Origin: Dichetophora obliterata
Lineage: Eukaryota > Arthropoda > Insecta > Diptera > Sciomyzidae
DNA length: 64,000 bases
NCBI GenBank assembly: GCA_963920525.1
Contig: OY986438.1
Location: 98,567,349 to 98,631,348, forward strand
Direction: 5' to 3'
The notes under the pieces are model-generated. The model had not been told where the DNA came from. It saw nothing but the letters and a program-made list of their open reading frames with translations, and did no database searches. The stretch's first letter is position 1. Each line of letters opens with the position of its first letter. This document shows, one piece after another, positions 1 to 11,416 of the stretch. The position numbers and the translations under genes are program-made.

Positions 1-352
1 ACAATAGAAATTATAATTGAAAAGTTATATTTTTCGACCAATTCTTTGTTTAAAATGTGTATAAATTTCGTTTTGCTTGAGCTTTTTTGGTCAATTTGAT
101 TTGTTCAAATATTCATTAAATTAAAAAACATTAATAATATTTAATTTTCCCAACGTTTCTAAGGTTTCTTTCCTTCTTCTAGGATTAATATTTTTTTAAT
201 ATTTTTAATTGCTTAGTAACAGTCTTAGTCTGCGGACAGAATAAAAGCTGAAGCAGGCAGGTTTGCTTACTTGTCCCAGTGCGACAAAACTCGCTTCATA
301 CAATTTCATATAAATCTGCTCGAAGTGAGCAGAGTGGCAGCAGGCAGATCAG
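1..352 (+). repeat. Left arm of a large inverted repeat (partner 7310-7640)
   Basis: Bases from about 60 to 340 reappear in reverse complement at 7310-7640. Clear anchors are TTTTTTGGTCAATTTG at 87-102, the run TTAATAATATTTAATTTT near 131-148, and TCTGCGGACAG at 229-239. The arms enclose about 7 kb, so they may be the ends of a large DNA element or of a duplicated inverted segment. The outer end may lie beyond the window. I cannot assign a family. Confidence 0.65.
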
Positions 353-1208
353 TAGCTCGTTCCTGTAACAAAATCGGCAAGTTACCGATTTGTGTGACGT
401 CAGCCGTTATCGATCCCTAGTTACCGATTTCCTGACAACTAATGTTTCTGTACGTTTAAATCGTTAAAAACTCGGATTGTGATGAAAAAGAACACAAATC
501 GAGAAGAAAAGTTGCGAAATTGAGTCAAACCACAGCAGCTGTTTACTCGAATATATTATTTTTAGGTGTGCTAAAACTTTATAATAAATAGGTGCTTGTC
601 TTGTTAATAAAAAGTGAATATTTGCAGTTTAAGAAAATTAATTATGTTAAAATTATGTGTATTAATGGTTGCGGAAATAATCAACAATTATGAATGTAAA
701 TAATTCTACACTTAGTGCTTGCTGTACACCAAAAACATAGCAAATATATGCAACCGGGTACTTTTTCATAGCTCAAACATATACTGTTTTGCTAAAATTT
801 TTAACTTTTATGTAAATAGTCATTATTTATAAATTGCATTACCTTTAAAATTAAAACGTTTTTTAAGAACAATGAAATATTTCAATCCGTAAAAAATTCG
901 ACTTATATGAAAGTAACCATTTTTAAAGGTATATTTCGAGTACTTATGGCTTAATAATATACAACATTACTGACATTAGATAAATCGGTAGAATTCTCAC
1001 TTGCCGCAAAGCCAGTGAGAAAAGTGACACATTGTTATCGATTCACTTTACGTACAGAAACACTTTTTTAAAGGTTCCATTGAAACGAAATCGGAACATG
1101 TAAGAGCTTATCGATAGAAACATTGCAGATGAGAGTGACATCAGAGTGACGTCAAATCGGTAATATGAGTCGGTAGCTACGATCGCTACGAGTTACAGGA
1201 ACGTGCTA
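353..1208. mobile_element. Non-autonomous DNA transposon with 8-bp target duplication
   Basis: The ends are inverted repeats, TAGCTCGTTCCTGTAAC on the left and GTTACAGGAACGTGCTA on the right. They are flanked by an exact 8-bp direct repeat, CAGATCAG (345-352 and 1209-1216). Subterminal blocks containing TTACCGATTT and GACGTCA are also inverted. It has no transposase ORF. An 8-bp duplication fits hAT or P superfamilies; the TIR itself is not one I recognise. It sits inside the left arm of the large inverted repeat and so is younger than that arm. Confidence 0.75.
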
Positions 1209-1216
1209 CAGATCAG

Positions 1217-1547
1217 ATCAGGTTGTTGGCCTGCGCTAGCCTGGTTTCTCGCAAATAATTTTGTTGTTTTTGTAATGTTTCAAGGAAAATGCGTTTTTTA
1301 TTATCTCTTGAATACAACAAAAACATGCAACAATAACAAATCGTTGAACGAAACAAAAATGCTAACAACAGCAACGACCGCGCACATGTATATGTGAGTG
1401 TGAGGGCTGCTTTTGTTGAGCATGAGCATTGTGTATTTAAAAATTTGTTAATCTTTGAGTGCTTTGTGTTGGTTGATTTTATTATCTTTTAAAAAATAGC
1501 AAAAAAAAAACCACAACAAAAAACATTAACAACAACCATGAAACAAT
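1217..1547. other. Gene-free stretch, CAA/TTG-rich
   Basis: It continues the left inverted-repeat segment after the 353-1208 insertion. It has scattered AACAACAA and poly-A tracts and no convincing coding frame. A 64-codon frame at 1203-1397 crosses the insertion border and looks spurious. Confidence 0.5.
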
Positions 1548-1932
1548 GGCCGCATTCAGCGCAGACAACTGTTGTGAACTGTAATGGTAGCTCTACCTTA
1601 GTAAGCGATGGTTTTCTCTGAATGTGTTGCTACTCTACACGTCAGAAACTATATTTAATTCAATTATATATAATTTTTATGTTAATTTAATTCAATTGCA
1701 AAGGTTTCTCACTTAAATTGACTTCGTTCTTTCTATTTTTTTTTTACTTTAACAGCGTCAGTAGCAGCATCTGACAGTTAACTCAACAGTTGTGTTTATG
1801 TAGCATAGAATTTTTTCGCTCGGTTAAATGGCGTATGCTACCTGATCAGTTTTAGTGAGCGCTGCAAAAATTTTACCATTCAGCGAATTTTTACACAACA
1901 GTTGCCAACTGTTGTCTGCGCTGAATGTGGCC
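1548..1932. mobile_element. MITE, 385 bp, TSD AAT
   Basis: The terminal inverted repeats read GGCCGCATTCAGCGCAGAC on the left and GTCTGCGCTGAATGTGGCC on the right, and an inner ACAACTGTTG block is also inverted. AAT flanks both ends (1545-1547 and 1933-1935). The 3-bp duplication and absence of a gene suggest a PIF/Harbinger-type MITE. Confidence 0.7.
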
Positions 1933-1943
1933 AATGATATACA

Positions 1944-2550
1944 GGGGGTCAATTCTCGTTTTGCGTTAAAGTGAAGTGAAAAAAGGTTTTCACAATAGTT
2001 TTCATTTAACGATTTCACTTTACTGCGAACAAAAACGCGATTCTTGTTCGCCTAATTGTTGTAGTTGCTGGATAGCAATTGAGAGTTGCTGAATGTCTAT
2101 TAAACAAAGCTTTTATGTAAAATAATCGTAAACAACGTATTAGATTATAGAAAACATTTACAAAAATGAATTTATTGAACACGATGATGACTTTATTATG
2201 ACTTCAACATTCTTTTTATTGATTTATGTAGAGAAAACCCAAGGATATTTAGGAGACTTCGCGACGAAGAAAACTTATTCACCATTATTGCGGAGGAATA
2301 CTTCGACTTAGATCGATTTGCCAAATATATTAAAAATAAACAATAACCAAGATAAGTTTTTCGGTAGCATAAAATAGCCGAAACTAATATAGCAAGTCGA
2401 TAACGCGCGTTTCTATCGGCGTTAACTTTGTTTTCATTTCAGCAAAAAATAAACAGCTGTTGCCCTTTTAACACAACGGGAATCGCGTTTTCCGTGTAAA
2501 GCTGAAAACACTTTTCATGTGACGATAACGCAGAAGGGGAATTGACTCCC
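1944..2550 (+). mobile_element. TIR element with a small Harbinger-like coding relic
   Basis: The ends are GGGGGTCAATTC on the left and GAATTGACTCCC on the right, with GCGTT/AACGC blocks just inside. Bases 2236-2346 form an open frame of 36 codons (NPRIFRRLRDEENLF...IKNKQ, then stop), preceded by an acceptor-like ttatgtag. The arginine-rich start resembles the N-terminus of PIF/Harbinger transposases, but this is a weak match. A second, inverted, truncated copy lies at 35737-36020. Confidence 0.55.
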
Positions 2551-3090
2551 AGATAACGTATTGCGCATGTCCGCCATCTTTGTTGTGACGTAGCTCGAGC
2601 TTGTCAAAGTGGCTAAATAAAAACGTAGTCACAATATATTTAAAGGGGACAATTTATTTATAGCGATTAAGAAATACCGAAATTTTCTTATTGATATTTG
2701 GTTTATTGAAATTAAATAAATTACATTATAAATATATTTATAAATTAAAGTTTTTCTATATGACCTTGTTATTTATTATGGTGATTTTATATGATTTAAA
2801 TACAAATTCGAAATGTTTGATTGTTTAAATCATACTTGATTTTAAATACAAATTCAAGTTGTTTGATAGTTTAAAATCGTTTATTGAGCTTTAGGTCAGG
2901 TTAGAACAATTTATTGTTCTAACGATTTATTCGAATAACGAATAAATTTAAACAATCAAATTTTTCAGTACTATTATTGATAAGAAATGCATATATAATA
3001 GGGGTGTTTTCTCGCATTTGTGGCCTACAAAAAAAAATAGCTAGTAGCTTGATGTGTTTGACAGAAAGCACTTTGATTGCTTTGTTTTCA
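2551..3090 (+). repeat. Dispersed repeat shared with 61289-61640
   Basis: It starts with ATAACGTATTGCGCATGTCC then GCCATCTTTG, which recurs at 61289 with the same order of later blocks (AGGGGTGTTTTCTC, then GCTTGATGTGTTTGACAG). The two copies have diverged and differ by indels. There is no coding frame. It is probably a non-autonomous element; the second copy lies inside a TIR element at 61211-61835. Confidence 0.5.
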
Positions 3091-3097
3091 TTTTCTT

Positions 3098-6000
3098 CAG
3101 GGACCGAAAATAATTGTTATTCTATATTTCACAGCAGAAAAAGTTGGGCAATTTAAACCCATAAAAATATTCGTTTTGAATTACTTTTATTTTTAAGACA
3201 AATTGGTTTTGGTTGCCGCATAACTTTTATTTTTGAGGAATACATTTTTTAGGTTGACTAATAACAGTTATTTTCTGATATTAATTTTTTGTCGGTTATT
3301 AGTGTCAAAAAATAAAAAAAATGGGCTTTTCTTTTGGGATGGACTCACACCTCTTAGCCGTGGTCGATATAGGGTAATCATCTCACGTCATCGTTGTGAT
3401 GTTAGATTTTCTAAAAGTTTTTTGGACCCTAAAAAAATTTATTTTCATATTTGCGTTCCTTTTTAGAATCTTTACCAGAGAAACCGGCTACCACATCGAT
3501 TACCGACGACCGATTACCTAACCGTATATAAATTACTGAAGAGATTACCAAGCGGTTACTTAGTCGAATACCAGTTACTAAGCGATTACATAACCGAAGA
3601 CTGATAACTGAAGAGATTACCAAGCGATTAATTAGCTGAATACCGGTTACTAAGCGGTTACGAGAACAAATAAGCATCTTAAACAGGCGCAACAGCAACA
3701 GCACGATTAGCCAACACACTTCTGACCCACGGACACCCATGCCTCAGTTATTAAACGCTGCATACATAGGATACTATCATAAAAATGAATTTTTCAATAA
3801 AGACATAATACATACATATTAAATAACTTTTGAGAGTTACTGGGTGTTTCACAGGATTCTGGAGCGGCTGAGTTTTTACACCTCAGCCTGTGTATAAAAC
3901 ATTTTCAGAAGTCGTAGATATTCTGCCAGTGTTAAGGGGTCACTGATTTCAAATCAGATGTAAGAATTTCAATTTTTTTGACACCATGATGAACCCTTAA
4001 AAGAGTTTTTTCATACTCTTTGTGGATGTGCTGAAAGTATTAAAGGACGTAAAAGTAATGTAAGCCCACACAAACAAATTGGAGGATTTTTTAAAATTTA
4101 ACGCCAAGTTTTCTTAAAATGTTTTTTTTTCTAAGTATGCTGTTTTTTATTGTTTTTAATATTGAATTTTTCTTATTGTTGTGCTTGTTGACTATAGTGA
4201 AAAATGTTTAAATTCGCATTTAAGCAACTGCGTTTTGTATCAACCCTTACTTAATTGAAAAAAACTATTTTAAATAATGAACAAATATGTAAATTGCCAT
4301 AGGGTAAATAAAATTGTACATTTGAAAATATTTTTTTTATAACAATTTCAAACTCAAAAAGTTAGGTGTAAATTATTTGTGCCATTTAAAAAAACTCCCC
4401 TTTGTTTTGTTTTTAGTACAGAAGCAACTTTGTTTATTGTTATTTCCTCTCTTTGACATTCAATGACTGACAATTTATTTATAGTACGACTGAAAAATTA
4501 AATGTTACTGAAATTCTTTTAAACTTCCATAATAGAGAAAAAATGTTAACATTTTTTATTGTGACAGTACTGAGAGCTGATCTCAATAGCATATTACAGC
4601 ATTTTAGTTGTATTTGGGATACAAAATGGTGTTTTTTTGTTATTTTAAAAGTTGTTATTTTAAAATTATTTATCATCGTTCCCCTTAGTCTATATTTTGA
4701 AGAATTTTGGCGTACAGAATTTTTTAACTCAGTTTTATGTTTATGCGGAATTTTGTAATGCAGAATTTTGACAGACAACTGCACCGAACCCCATCTGAAA
4801 TCAGCAATGAATTAAAAAAAGTATTTGACAAAATCTAAAATTAATTTCACATATTTGCGTAAAGTATTTAATCAACTAGAGAAAACTATTACAATACTGA
4901 AAAAGCTGAGTATACCTTATAAAAATTTATTTTTATTACAAAATTTTAAGAACTTAATTTTTTTTAATAAAATCAAATAAATTAAATTTGATATAAGCAC
5001 TATCAAATAAATTAACTAATGAAAATTTTAATATTAATGTTTTTTATATTTGTTAAATATTAAATGTTTGCTTAGTCATTATCAAATACATTTTCAAATA
5101 CATTTTTTTTTTAAATGGGCCCTTTAATGTGGGATTTAATTGGAAAGTTTTGTAAAGTATTCAAAATTACCTTAATACTTTTATGAAAATTATGCACTTT
5201 TTCAAACTCTTACATCAGATTCGCAATGACCGACAAAGAGTATAAAACAAGAAACACATTTTTAGAGTTCATCCTAGTGTCAAAAAACATTGAAATTATT
5301 ACATCAGATTTTAAATCAGTGACCCCTTAATACTGGCAGAACATCTACCATTTCTGACATTGTTTTACACACAGGCTGAGGTAAAGCTCAGCCACTCCAG
5401 GATCCTGCGAAAGATCCTGTAACTCTCAAAAATTATTTGATATGTATGTATTGTCTTTATTGAAAAATTCATTCTTATGATAGTATCCTATGTATGCTGC
5501 GTTTTATAACTAAGGCATGGGTGTCCGTGGTTCAGAAGTGTGTTTGCCAATCGTGCTGTCGATTTTGCACCTGTTAAAGATGTTTCTTTGTTCTCGTAAT
5601 TGCTTAGTAACCGTAACATTATTCAGCTAAGTAATCGCTTGGTAATTTCTTCAGTAATCAGTCTTCGGTTATGTAATCACTTAGTAACCGGTATTCAGCT
5701 AAGTAATCGCTTGGCAATCTCTTAAGTTATCAGTCTGCGCTTATGTAATCACTTAGTAATTGGTATTCGGTTAAGTAATCGCTTGGTAATCTCTTCAGTA
5801 ACTTGTATTCGGCTAGGTAATCGGACGTCGGTATTCGATGTGGTAATCGGTTACTTTGGCAGGAACGCGAATATAAAAATACATTCTTTAGGGTCCACCA
5901 TGGTGTCAAAAAACTTTTAGAAATTCTAACATTACAACGATGACGTGAGATGATTACCCTACATCGACCACGGCTAAGAGGTGTGTGTGCATCCCAAAAG

Positions 6001-6716
6001 AAAAACCCAACTTTTTCTTGATTTTTGACACTAATAACCGAAAAAAGTATTAATATCAAAAAATACTGTTATTAGTCAACCAAAAAATTTATTCCTCAAA
6101 AATAAAAGTTATGCGGTAACCGAATAAAATTTGTCTTAAAAATAAAAGTTATTTATAACTAAAATGTATTTTAACCAGGGACCGTCCCGGTTATGGTTTT
6201 TATCAAAAAAGTCAGATATTAACAGTTATTATTTAACTTTTATTTTTTCCGACAAAAATACCAGTTATTTAATGCCTTTTATTTTCGGGCAAAAATAACT
6301 GTTACTTTTGACTTTTATTTTTTTGGTCAAAAATAACAGTTATTTTGTAACTTTTATTTTTTCGGTCAGAAATATCAAGCAATTTGAATTTTTTAAAAGC
6401 CACTTGAACCTTTGAAAAAATACAAATTGCCTGATATTTTTGACCGAAAATATAAAAGGCACAAAAAAACTGTTATTTTTTACCTAAAAATAAAAGTCAA
6501 AAGTAACAGTTATTTTTGCCCGAAAAAATAAAAGGCAAAAAATAACAGTTTATTTTAATTTTTATAGTAACAGCCAAACATTTAAAAGGCATTTAATATT
6601 CGCAAAGCTGCTGCCATTACGATAATAATAGTATATTTAAAAAAGTCTTCCGGTCACTTTTTCGTTATGCCTTTTTCATCTGAAAATTGAAAAATAACAG
6701 TTATTTTCGGTCCCTG
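3098..6716. mobile_element. Fold-back hAT-like element, 3.6 kb, no transposase
   Basis: It begins CAGGGACCGAAAATAA and ends with the inverse, TTATTTTCGGTCCCTG. CAGGG-type ends and an imperfect 8-bp flank (ATTTTCTT/ATTTTAAC) are hAT-like. Inside, about 1 kb at 3098-4080 is repeated in reverse at about 5205-6186: the TTAGCCGTGGTCGATATAGG block at 3354, the GTTAAGGGGTCACTGATTT block at 3932 and the AGGATACTATCATAA block at 3768 all recur inverted. The arms contain degenerate GATTACC/AAGCG sub-repeats (about 3480-3665). The roughly 1.1-kb loop has only short frames. A separate 539-bp palindrome with the same kind of ends occupies 6178-6716, so the structure is composite. Confidence 0.7.
6178..6716. 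repeat. Inner palindromic hAT-like MITE
   Basis: It starts CAGGGACCGTCCCGG and ends TTTTCGGTCCCTG. It is built from repeated blocks of AAAATAACAGTTATTTT and CTTTTATTTTT in both orientations around a centre near 6405. It forms the right end of the larger fold-back element. Confidence 0.6.
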
Positions 6717-7034
6717 ATTTTAACCCATTTTAATCATTAATTTTAACCAATTCCAAAAAAGTTGCATAACAGTTATGTCCCTGATTTTCTTATGTTCTTC
6801 TCGTTTGTTGCTTCGTTTGTTGGCAAAAGTTGTATATTCAATTTTTGGCCCAAATTAAAATCTTTGTTATTCTCATCAAAAGCATCTTAAACTTAAGTAC
6901 TCATTTTATTTACATAAAATATAATTGAAAATTATAATTTACATGTACTATAAGTGCACAATATTAGAAATTAAACTAAATTAATCCAATATTTCTTAAA
7001 TGCTTGCTTTTGTGCTACTTGCTGCAACGAAGTC

Positions 7035-7190
7035 GACAACTCATACAAAATTTGCAACCAGTGGGAATGCAATGAGAAAGCAAGAATTGGCAAAAATAGC
7101 AAAATGGCTTAGTTTGATAGTTCTGGTCACTAAGAAAGAGAGCACATTCAGCCTTAACACTGCCTTGTCTAGTTCTGCCATGGTTGTTGG
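7035..7190 (+). repeat. Dispersed repeat shared with 26770-26920
   Basis: CTCATACAAAAT, GAGAATGCGAT/GGAATGCAATGAGAAAG, AATAGCAAAATG and TAGTTCTGCCATGGTTG recur in order at 26770-26920. The overlapping 77-codon frame at 7000-7233 has no recognisable domain and is not called as a gene. Confidence 0.5.
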
Positions 7191-7309
7191 TATGTTATTG
7201 TTTTTGCATTTATTTGTGTTTGTTTTGCCATAAGCGGAGCATGAAAAATAGAACAGTTGTACGACAAAAATAAATAAACTTATTTTCGAACTGAACTGAT
7301 CTGATCTGC

Positions 7310-7640
7310 TCGCATTCACTCTGCACGGCTTATTTACTGAGCAGGTACCTGCCTGCGTCTGCCTGTCCGCTTCAGAGTTTACTCTGTCCGCAGACTTAGA
7401 GTTCAGTTTATTTAATTGTTTGTACTAAATGTTTAAATTAAGTTCGAGTTTTTATGTGTACTAAGCCGTAATAAATGTTAAATTAAATGTGAGTTTTCTT
7501 CTTAAATATTTAATTGTTTGACTTAGTGTTAGAAAGAAAACTTCCAAACGTCGGAAAAATTAAATATTATTAATGTTTTTTTTAATTTAATGAATATTTA
7601 AATAAATCAAATTGACCAAAAAAGCCCTAACAAAATAAAA
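7310..7640 (-). repeat. Right arm of the large inverted repeat
   Basis: It is the reverse complement of about 60-340: CTGTCCGCAGAC near 7386 and CAAATTGACCAAAAAA at 7609 match the left arm. Its inner edge contains GATCTGATCTGCTCGC, which matches the left-arm target of the 353-1208 insertion. Confidence 0.65.
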
Positions 7641-7688
7641 TGAACAGAAATTATAATATTGTAATCTTTTAAAAACTTTTTATCTTAG

Positions 7689-8162
7689 ATGCATCGAATG
7701 CAACAAATACAAACGCAACAGTCGCGACGGTTACAGCAGACGCTTACAGCGGTTGCAGAATTAAATCTACAGGTAGTAGAACTTAAAAAACGTCTAGAAG
7801 ATGTTGATGCCAAAAATCGCGAGTTATCTGCAAACATCAAACAAATCCAAACGGGTGAGCCAACTGCTGCCGTTGCAGCAAATGTGACTGATGCATCGAA
7901 TGCCGACCAGAACGTAGCTACTGTTGTGCCAACACTAGTGCCTACTTTAAAACAAGATAGTTCAACTGTAATATCTTGTGCTTTGGATAAAAGTGAGGAT
8001 GCTTTGACAACTGCCGAACATAATCCTTATTTTATTGCAAGGGCGACAAAACGTTGCCATACAGAAAAAACAGATATGTTGGATACTTCAGTATGCTCGG
8101 CTTCAACTTATTCTGATGCAGAATCATTATCAGTCACTGGTGCCAAAAAATTAAAATTTTAA
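7689..8162 (+). CDS. Host-like exon: unknown protein with a coiled-coil segment
   Basis: A 157-residue open frame ends in TAA at 8160. The codon before its ATG is TAG, and the bases before that, a pyrimidine-rich tract ending TTTTTATCTTAG, form a good 3' splice site. The frame may therefore be a terminal exon rather than a whole gene, with the upstream TE-filled region as its last intron. Residues 1-55 are rich in Gln, Leu and charged residues with heptad-like spacing (VAELNLQVVELKKRLEDV), suggesting a coiled coil. The rest is low-complexity Ala/Thr/Ser, ending in a basic KKLKF. It has no TE motifs and a more GC-balanced codon use than its surroundings. I do not recognise the family; it could also be an unlisted TE accessory protein. 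Confidence 0.55.
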   Translation: MHRMQQIQTQQSRRLQQTLTAVAELNLQVVELKKRLEDVDAKNRELSANIKQIQTGEPTAAVAANVTDASNADQNVATVVPTLVPTLKQDSSTVISCALDKSEDALTTAEHNPYFIARATKRCHTEKTDMLDTSVCSASTYSDAESLSVTGAKKLKF

Positions 8163-8639
8163 TTAACCTTACCAATCTATTAAAATTTTATTTTGTATAT
8201 TTTTACAATTAACATGAGATAGAAATATCTGAAGTGATATTCTGGAATAACAGTTAATTCTGACAGATTTAACAATATAATATTTACATATAATAATTTA
8301 TAGTATTTTTAATTTCAGTATTTTGCACAAAATGAATCTAAAATGTTGCAAGCAGACAATTTAAACTCCATATTATGGACAAATTGTTGTAATATGAAAA
8401 AAGATTAGCGTGATTAGTAATGCAAAAAAATACAATAATGATTCTTATCTACCAGCGTTGAATTAAAATGTCCTTATCATTTCTTAGCTAATTAAGATTT
8501 GGCTATGTACAAATAACAAAAAATTACCTTTTTTGCTTAAGATAAATGAAATAAAATAAATATTTTATGTTTCCTCAAATGCAATAAAAAAATTATTTAA
8601 AAAAAATAATTTTTCAATAAAAGTAGCTGAAAATGTTAT
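8163..8639. other. AT-rich 3' flank of the exon
   Basis: There is no coding frame. Several AATAAA-type hexamers occur (for example in GAAATAAAATAAATA near 8548), so a polyadenylation site for the 7689 exon could lie here. Confidence 0.4.
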
Positions 8640-8960
8640 TTATTATTTTCAAAACCAGTTTCAATGAACCTTTGCCAAAAGACCGACCGTCAAAATAAGC
8701 CAATGTTCGTGAAAAAGAAAAAGCCACGAGCGATTGGTGTCTAAATGCCTGTTTCGGACTCCTCTGAAAATAGTTTAAAATGCATGGAACTCGTAAATAA
8801 GACCTGTTCAGGCAATATTAATAGCATCTTTATGTATAACGAACGATTCGAGTATTTAACGAACGCTTTGTTCAAAAGCAAAGAGTCAGCTGTTTTGGCT
8901 TCATGTAAGAAGAATATCAGACAAGGACAAAGACAACTGGTTGTAGTAAATTGCCCCTAA
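8640..8960 (+). pseudogene. Possible degraded coding stretch, unknown family
   Basis: One frame reads through about 100 codons with a single TAA at 8742-8744. It includes a basic PMFVKKKKPRAIGV before the stop and KESAVLASCKKNIRQGQRQL near the end. Base composition is richer in G+C than both neighbours. I cannot assign it to a family, and it may be chance. Confidence 0.25.
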
Positions 8961-9113
8961 TAGCTCATTCTTTTCTGGCCTCTTTCTGACCTCTTCAAGA
9001 GTTCTGCATTTTTTTATTCTTTTCTAAAAAAAACATTAACCACAAAATAAATTGTGTTCTTTTCTCGAAAACTCCGACCGCGGTTCTGCATTCTGCTCTC
9101 TAGTAATACCAAC
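8961..9113. repeat. Truncated MITE end (family of 29530-30032)
   Basis: TAGCTCATTCTTTTCTG, GACCTCTTCAAGA, TGTTCTTTTCTCGAAAA and CTCTAGTAATACCAACA follow the same order as at 29530-29740. The copy stops abruptly at about 9113, where the 3' end of a minus-strand jockey-like element begins, so it was probably split by that insertion. Confidence 0.55.
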
Positions 9114-9807
9114 AAAAACAGTAGTAGTAGTACTTTATTGAGTCTTTTATAGCGGATTTTACAATTCGATTATAAACTGTAAGTTATTGGTTATTTTACG
9201 GCATGGCCTGCATCTTCAATTACAATATTAACTTTTTAATAAAGCGAATGCCACATGGCTGATATAAATTTAATGATTATTTTGCTCTTGCTCACGGAGC
9301 ATTTTAACTTGTTTCTTTGATGTTTTGTCAATATGAAAAATAGATACAAAAGGAAGAAGAGACAACGATAGCGTTGCTATGAAATACATATACCCTCGAA
9401 ATACTTATTGTATACTTTGACGATATCATTTTTACATATACAATTTGTGTTTGGCAAGAACAAGATAACATTACGTCTTTTAATTAATTTTTCTTTTTCC
9501 TTTTTTTTTAATTTTTAAAATGAGCTAACAAACAAAAGCATAACTCGTGTTTATATAAAATAATTTTCTTTCTATTAAGTGTTTAAGAATTTTCAAACAG
9601 TTATTCTTAACTTTTTGTCATAACAATTGTAACAAATACAATAAACATAAAAAGCCTCCTTAATATAAGGAATATTTAGCTTATAAATAACAGAAACAAA
9701 CAATAAAAGCTTTGTCCTCCAACAAAACGATTATATAGTTTAATTGAACTACATAATTAAAAACTAAATAGAACAGAGTTAGCCACGATTGTGCTCGTGC
9801 ATGGCTT
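9114..9807 (-). other. 3' region of a jockey-like non-LTR element
   Basis: Read on the minus strand, the end carries AATAAAGTACTACTACTACT, a polyadenylation signal followed by a TAC-type simple tail instead of poly-A. The rest is AT-rich with no frame. It is assigned to the element whose gag relic lies directly upstream on the same strand. Confidence 0.4.
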
Positions 9808-11152
9808 TTAAGCAATAAGGTATTGGTGACCCATCGGGAACCGACTCAAAGTTCTCAAGGAGAATCCCATCGGCGAATGATAAATATTGTTTAACCGGGA
9901 GGAATTATCGGATTGCGACGAATATATCTCTTGAATTATTTCGTTTTCAGAAGCAATCAAGTTGTCAACGGCTTTTTTCATTAGAAAGGTGGCATATTTC
10001 AAAATTGAATAACATTAGCTTCTCTGTACACAAATGTATTGGGAAATCCTTTGTTCCAGGACTCAAAGTTCTTGCCAATACACAATCTGAGAGTCTTTCT
10101 TTCAAATATTTTCATCTCAGCGTATTCTCTATACTTTTCACAGCCACGATAGTTAGCCGGATGGTCCTTCTTACAGTTTACACAGCTGGGTTTTTGTCTA
10201 GATTCCCTAGAGATAATGTAACCCAGGTAAATGTACACTATTGCATTTTACACAATTATAATTGTTGGCACAATTCTTTGAGAAACCTAACTTTGATTAT
10301 ATCGAAAGCTGACTTCACCGCATGAAGCCTTACTAGATACATGTTATATTTAAATATTCTTCACCACAACCCCTGGAACCTGGTCAGATATCTCTTCAAA
10401 GATTTCTGATTCTTCATAGTCCGAAGATAGTCTTTTCAAAATTAAATTTGTGGTTTTATCCTCCTTAGGAGAAAAAGAGTACGCCTTAATGCCAGGGGTC
10501 TCCCTAAGCTTCTCAAAAAGAGCTGGATGAGTCACCTTATCTTCTACAAAAATGTTTGTTTTTTGACCTATTTTAAAAACTACAACTTATCCCGTAAATC
10601 TTTTGCTAGTTTTCTGGTATCTATATTATCAGCCCAATTCTGAATGATTTTTCTCGGGGAATTGGAAAAGGGAGTGTTAATTTTTAAGATAACGTTCAAA
10701 AACATCTTTGAAATTTTTAATGCCAATTTGTTCATCAACCGTCAATATTCATGAATATAAATAAAAAAAATGTGATATCTTTATCTGCTATCTTAAAATT
10801 AAACTCCCTTTTCTGATTCCCCGGGAAAAATTCAGAATTAGGCTGTATGTGTAATAATTGGAGGACAAAACTTACCTCTCGTATTGTTTCTATTGGCTGG
10901 TCTGCTGGCACCGTCACTGGAAACATCCTTGGCTGCAGCGTCATTGCTGCTCTTTGGAGCATCTTCATTGCTCATTCTTGACATCTTTGCGATGTTGAGT
11001 GCAACGCTTGAGAATACTGCTGACGGCTCTTCCTTAACTTGAAGGAAAAACATCATTAAAATCGAGAATCTATTATTATTGTTGATTGTTTCGTTCAGTG
11101 ATTCTGCACTGCTGCCTTTGAGTGCCAAGATTTCTTGTTCACTTCTTGCCAA
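9808..11152 (-). pseudogene. Relic of a jockey-like ORF1 (gag) protein
   Basis: Minus-strand pieces line up as one gag. An Asn/Ser-rich start lies at 11152-10838 (MARSEQEILALKGSSAESL). A middle part at 10535-10350 (LILKRLSSDYEESEIFEEI) resembles the domain that precedes the zinc knuckles in such gags. The piece at 10238-9999 contains the typical CVNCKKDHPANYRGCEKY knuckle. A tail lies at 10002-9808. In jockey-clade elements this protein binds RNA and carries the element RNP to the nucleus. Several frameshifts break the frame, a 216-bp MITE interrupts it at 10630-10845, and no reverse transcriptase follows, so the copy is dead and internally deleted. Confidence 0.6.
10630..10845. mobile_element. 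MITE, 216 bp, TSD TAT
   Basis: The ends CAGCCCAATTCTGAAT and ATTCAGAATTAGGCTG are flanked by TAT on both sides (10627-10629 and 10846-10848). Inner blocks AAAAGGGAGTGTTAAT and ATTAAACTCCCTTTT are inverted. It belongs to the same family as 56508-56728 and the split copy at 38496/47668. It is inserted in the jockey-like gag relic. Confidence 0.75.
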
Positions 11153-11416
11153 TAATTCTTCATGGCCTCAACTAGAATTTGAGAATTTTTCTCAAACGGC
11201 GTTTCGTCTCGACAACTTGGCTAGCAGCCAACCACCCAGGCCGCAGCCTTTCTTGAGTTGCTTCTTATTCTATACGCTTTCTGTCTTTGCACAGAATCAA
11301 TTTTCAGGTTTAGAAATTAATTTACAAAATGGCGTTAAGATTACACTTCAACCTCAACGCCCAGCATGCACAGCTCGGCCAGCAGCCAACCGCAAATCCC
11401 GCAGCATCCACTTACA

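Noticed and set aside
7000..7233. ORF of 77 codons with a hydrophobic end
   Set aside because: It lies mostly in a dispersed repeat shared with 26770; the shared sequence does not preserve the frame.
10005..10325. Plus-strand ORF of 106 codons
   Set aside because: It is the antisense of the jockey-like gag relic with its zinc knuckle.
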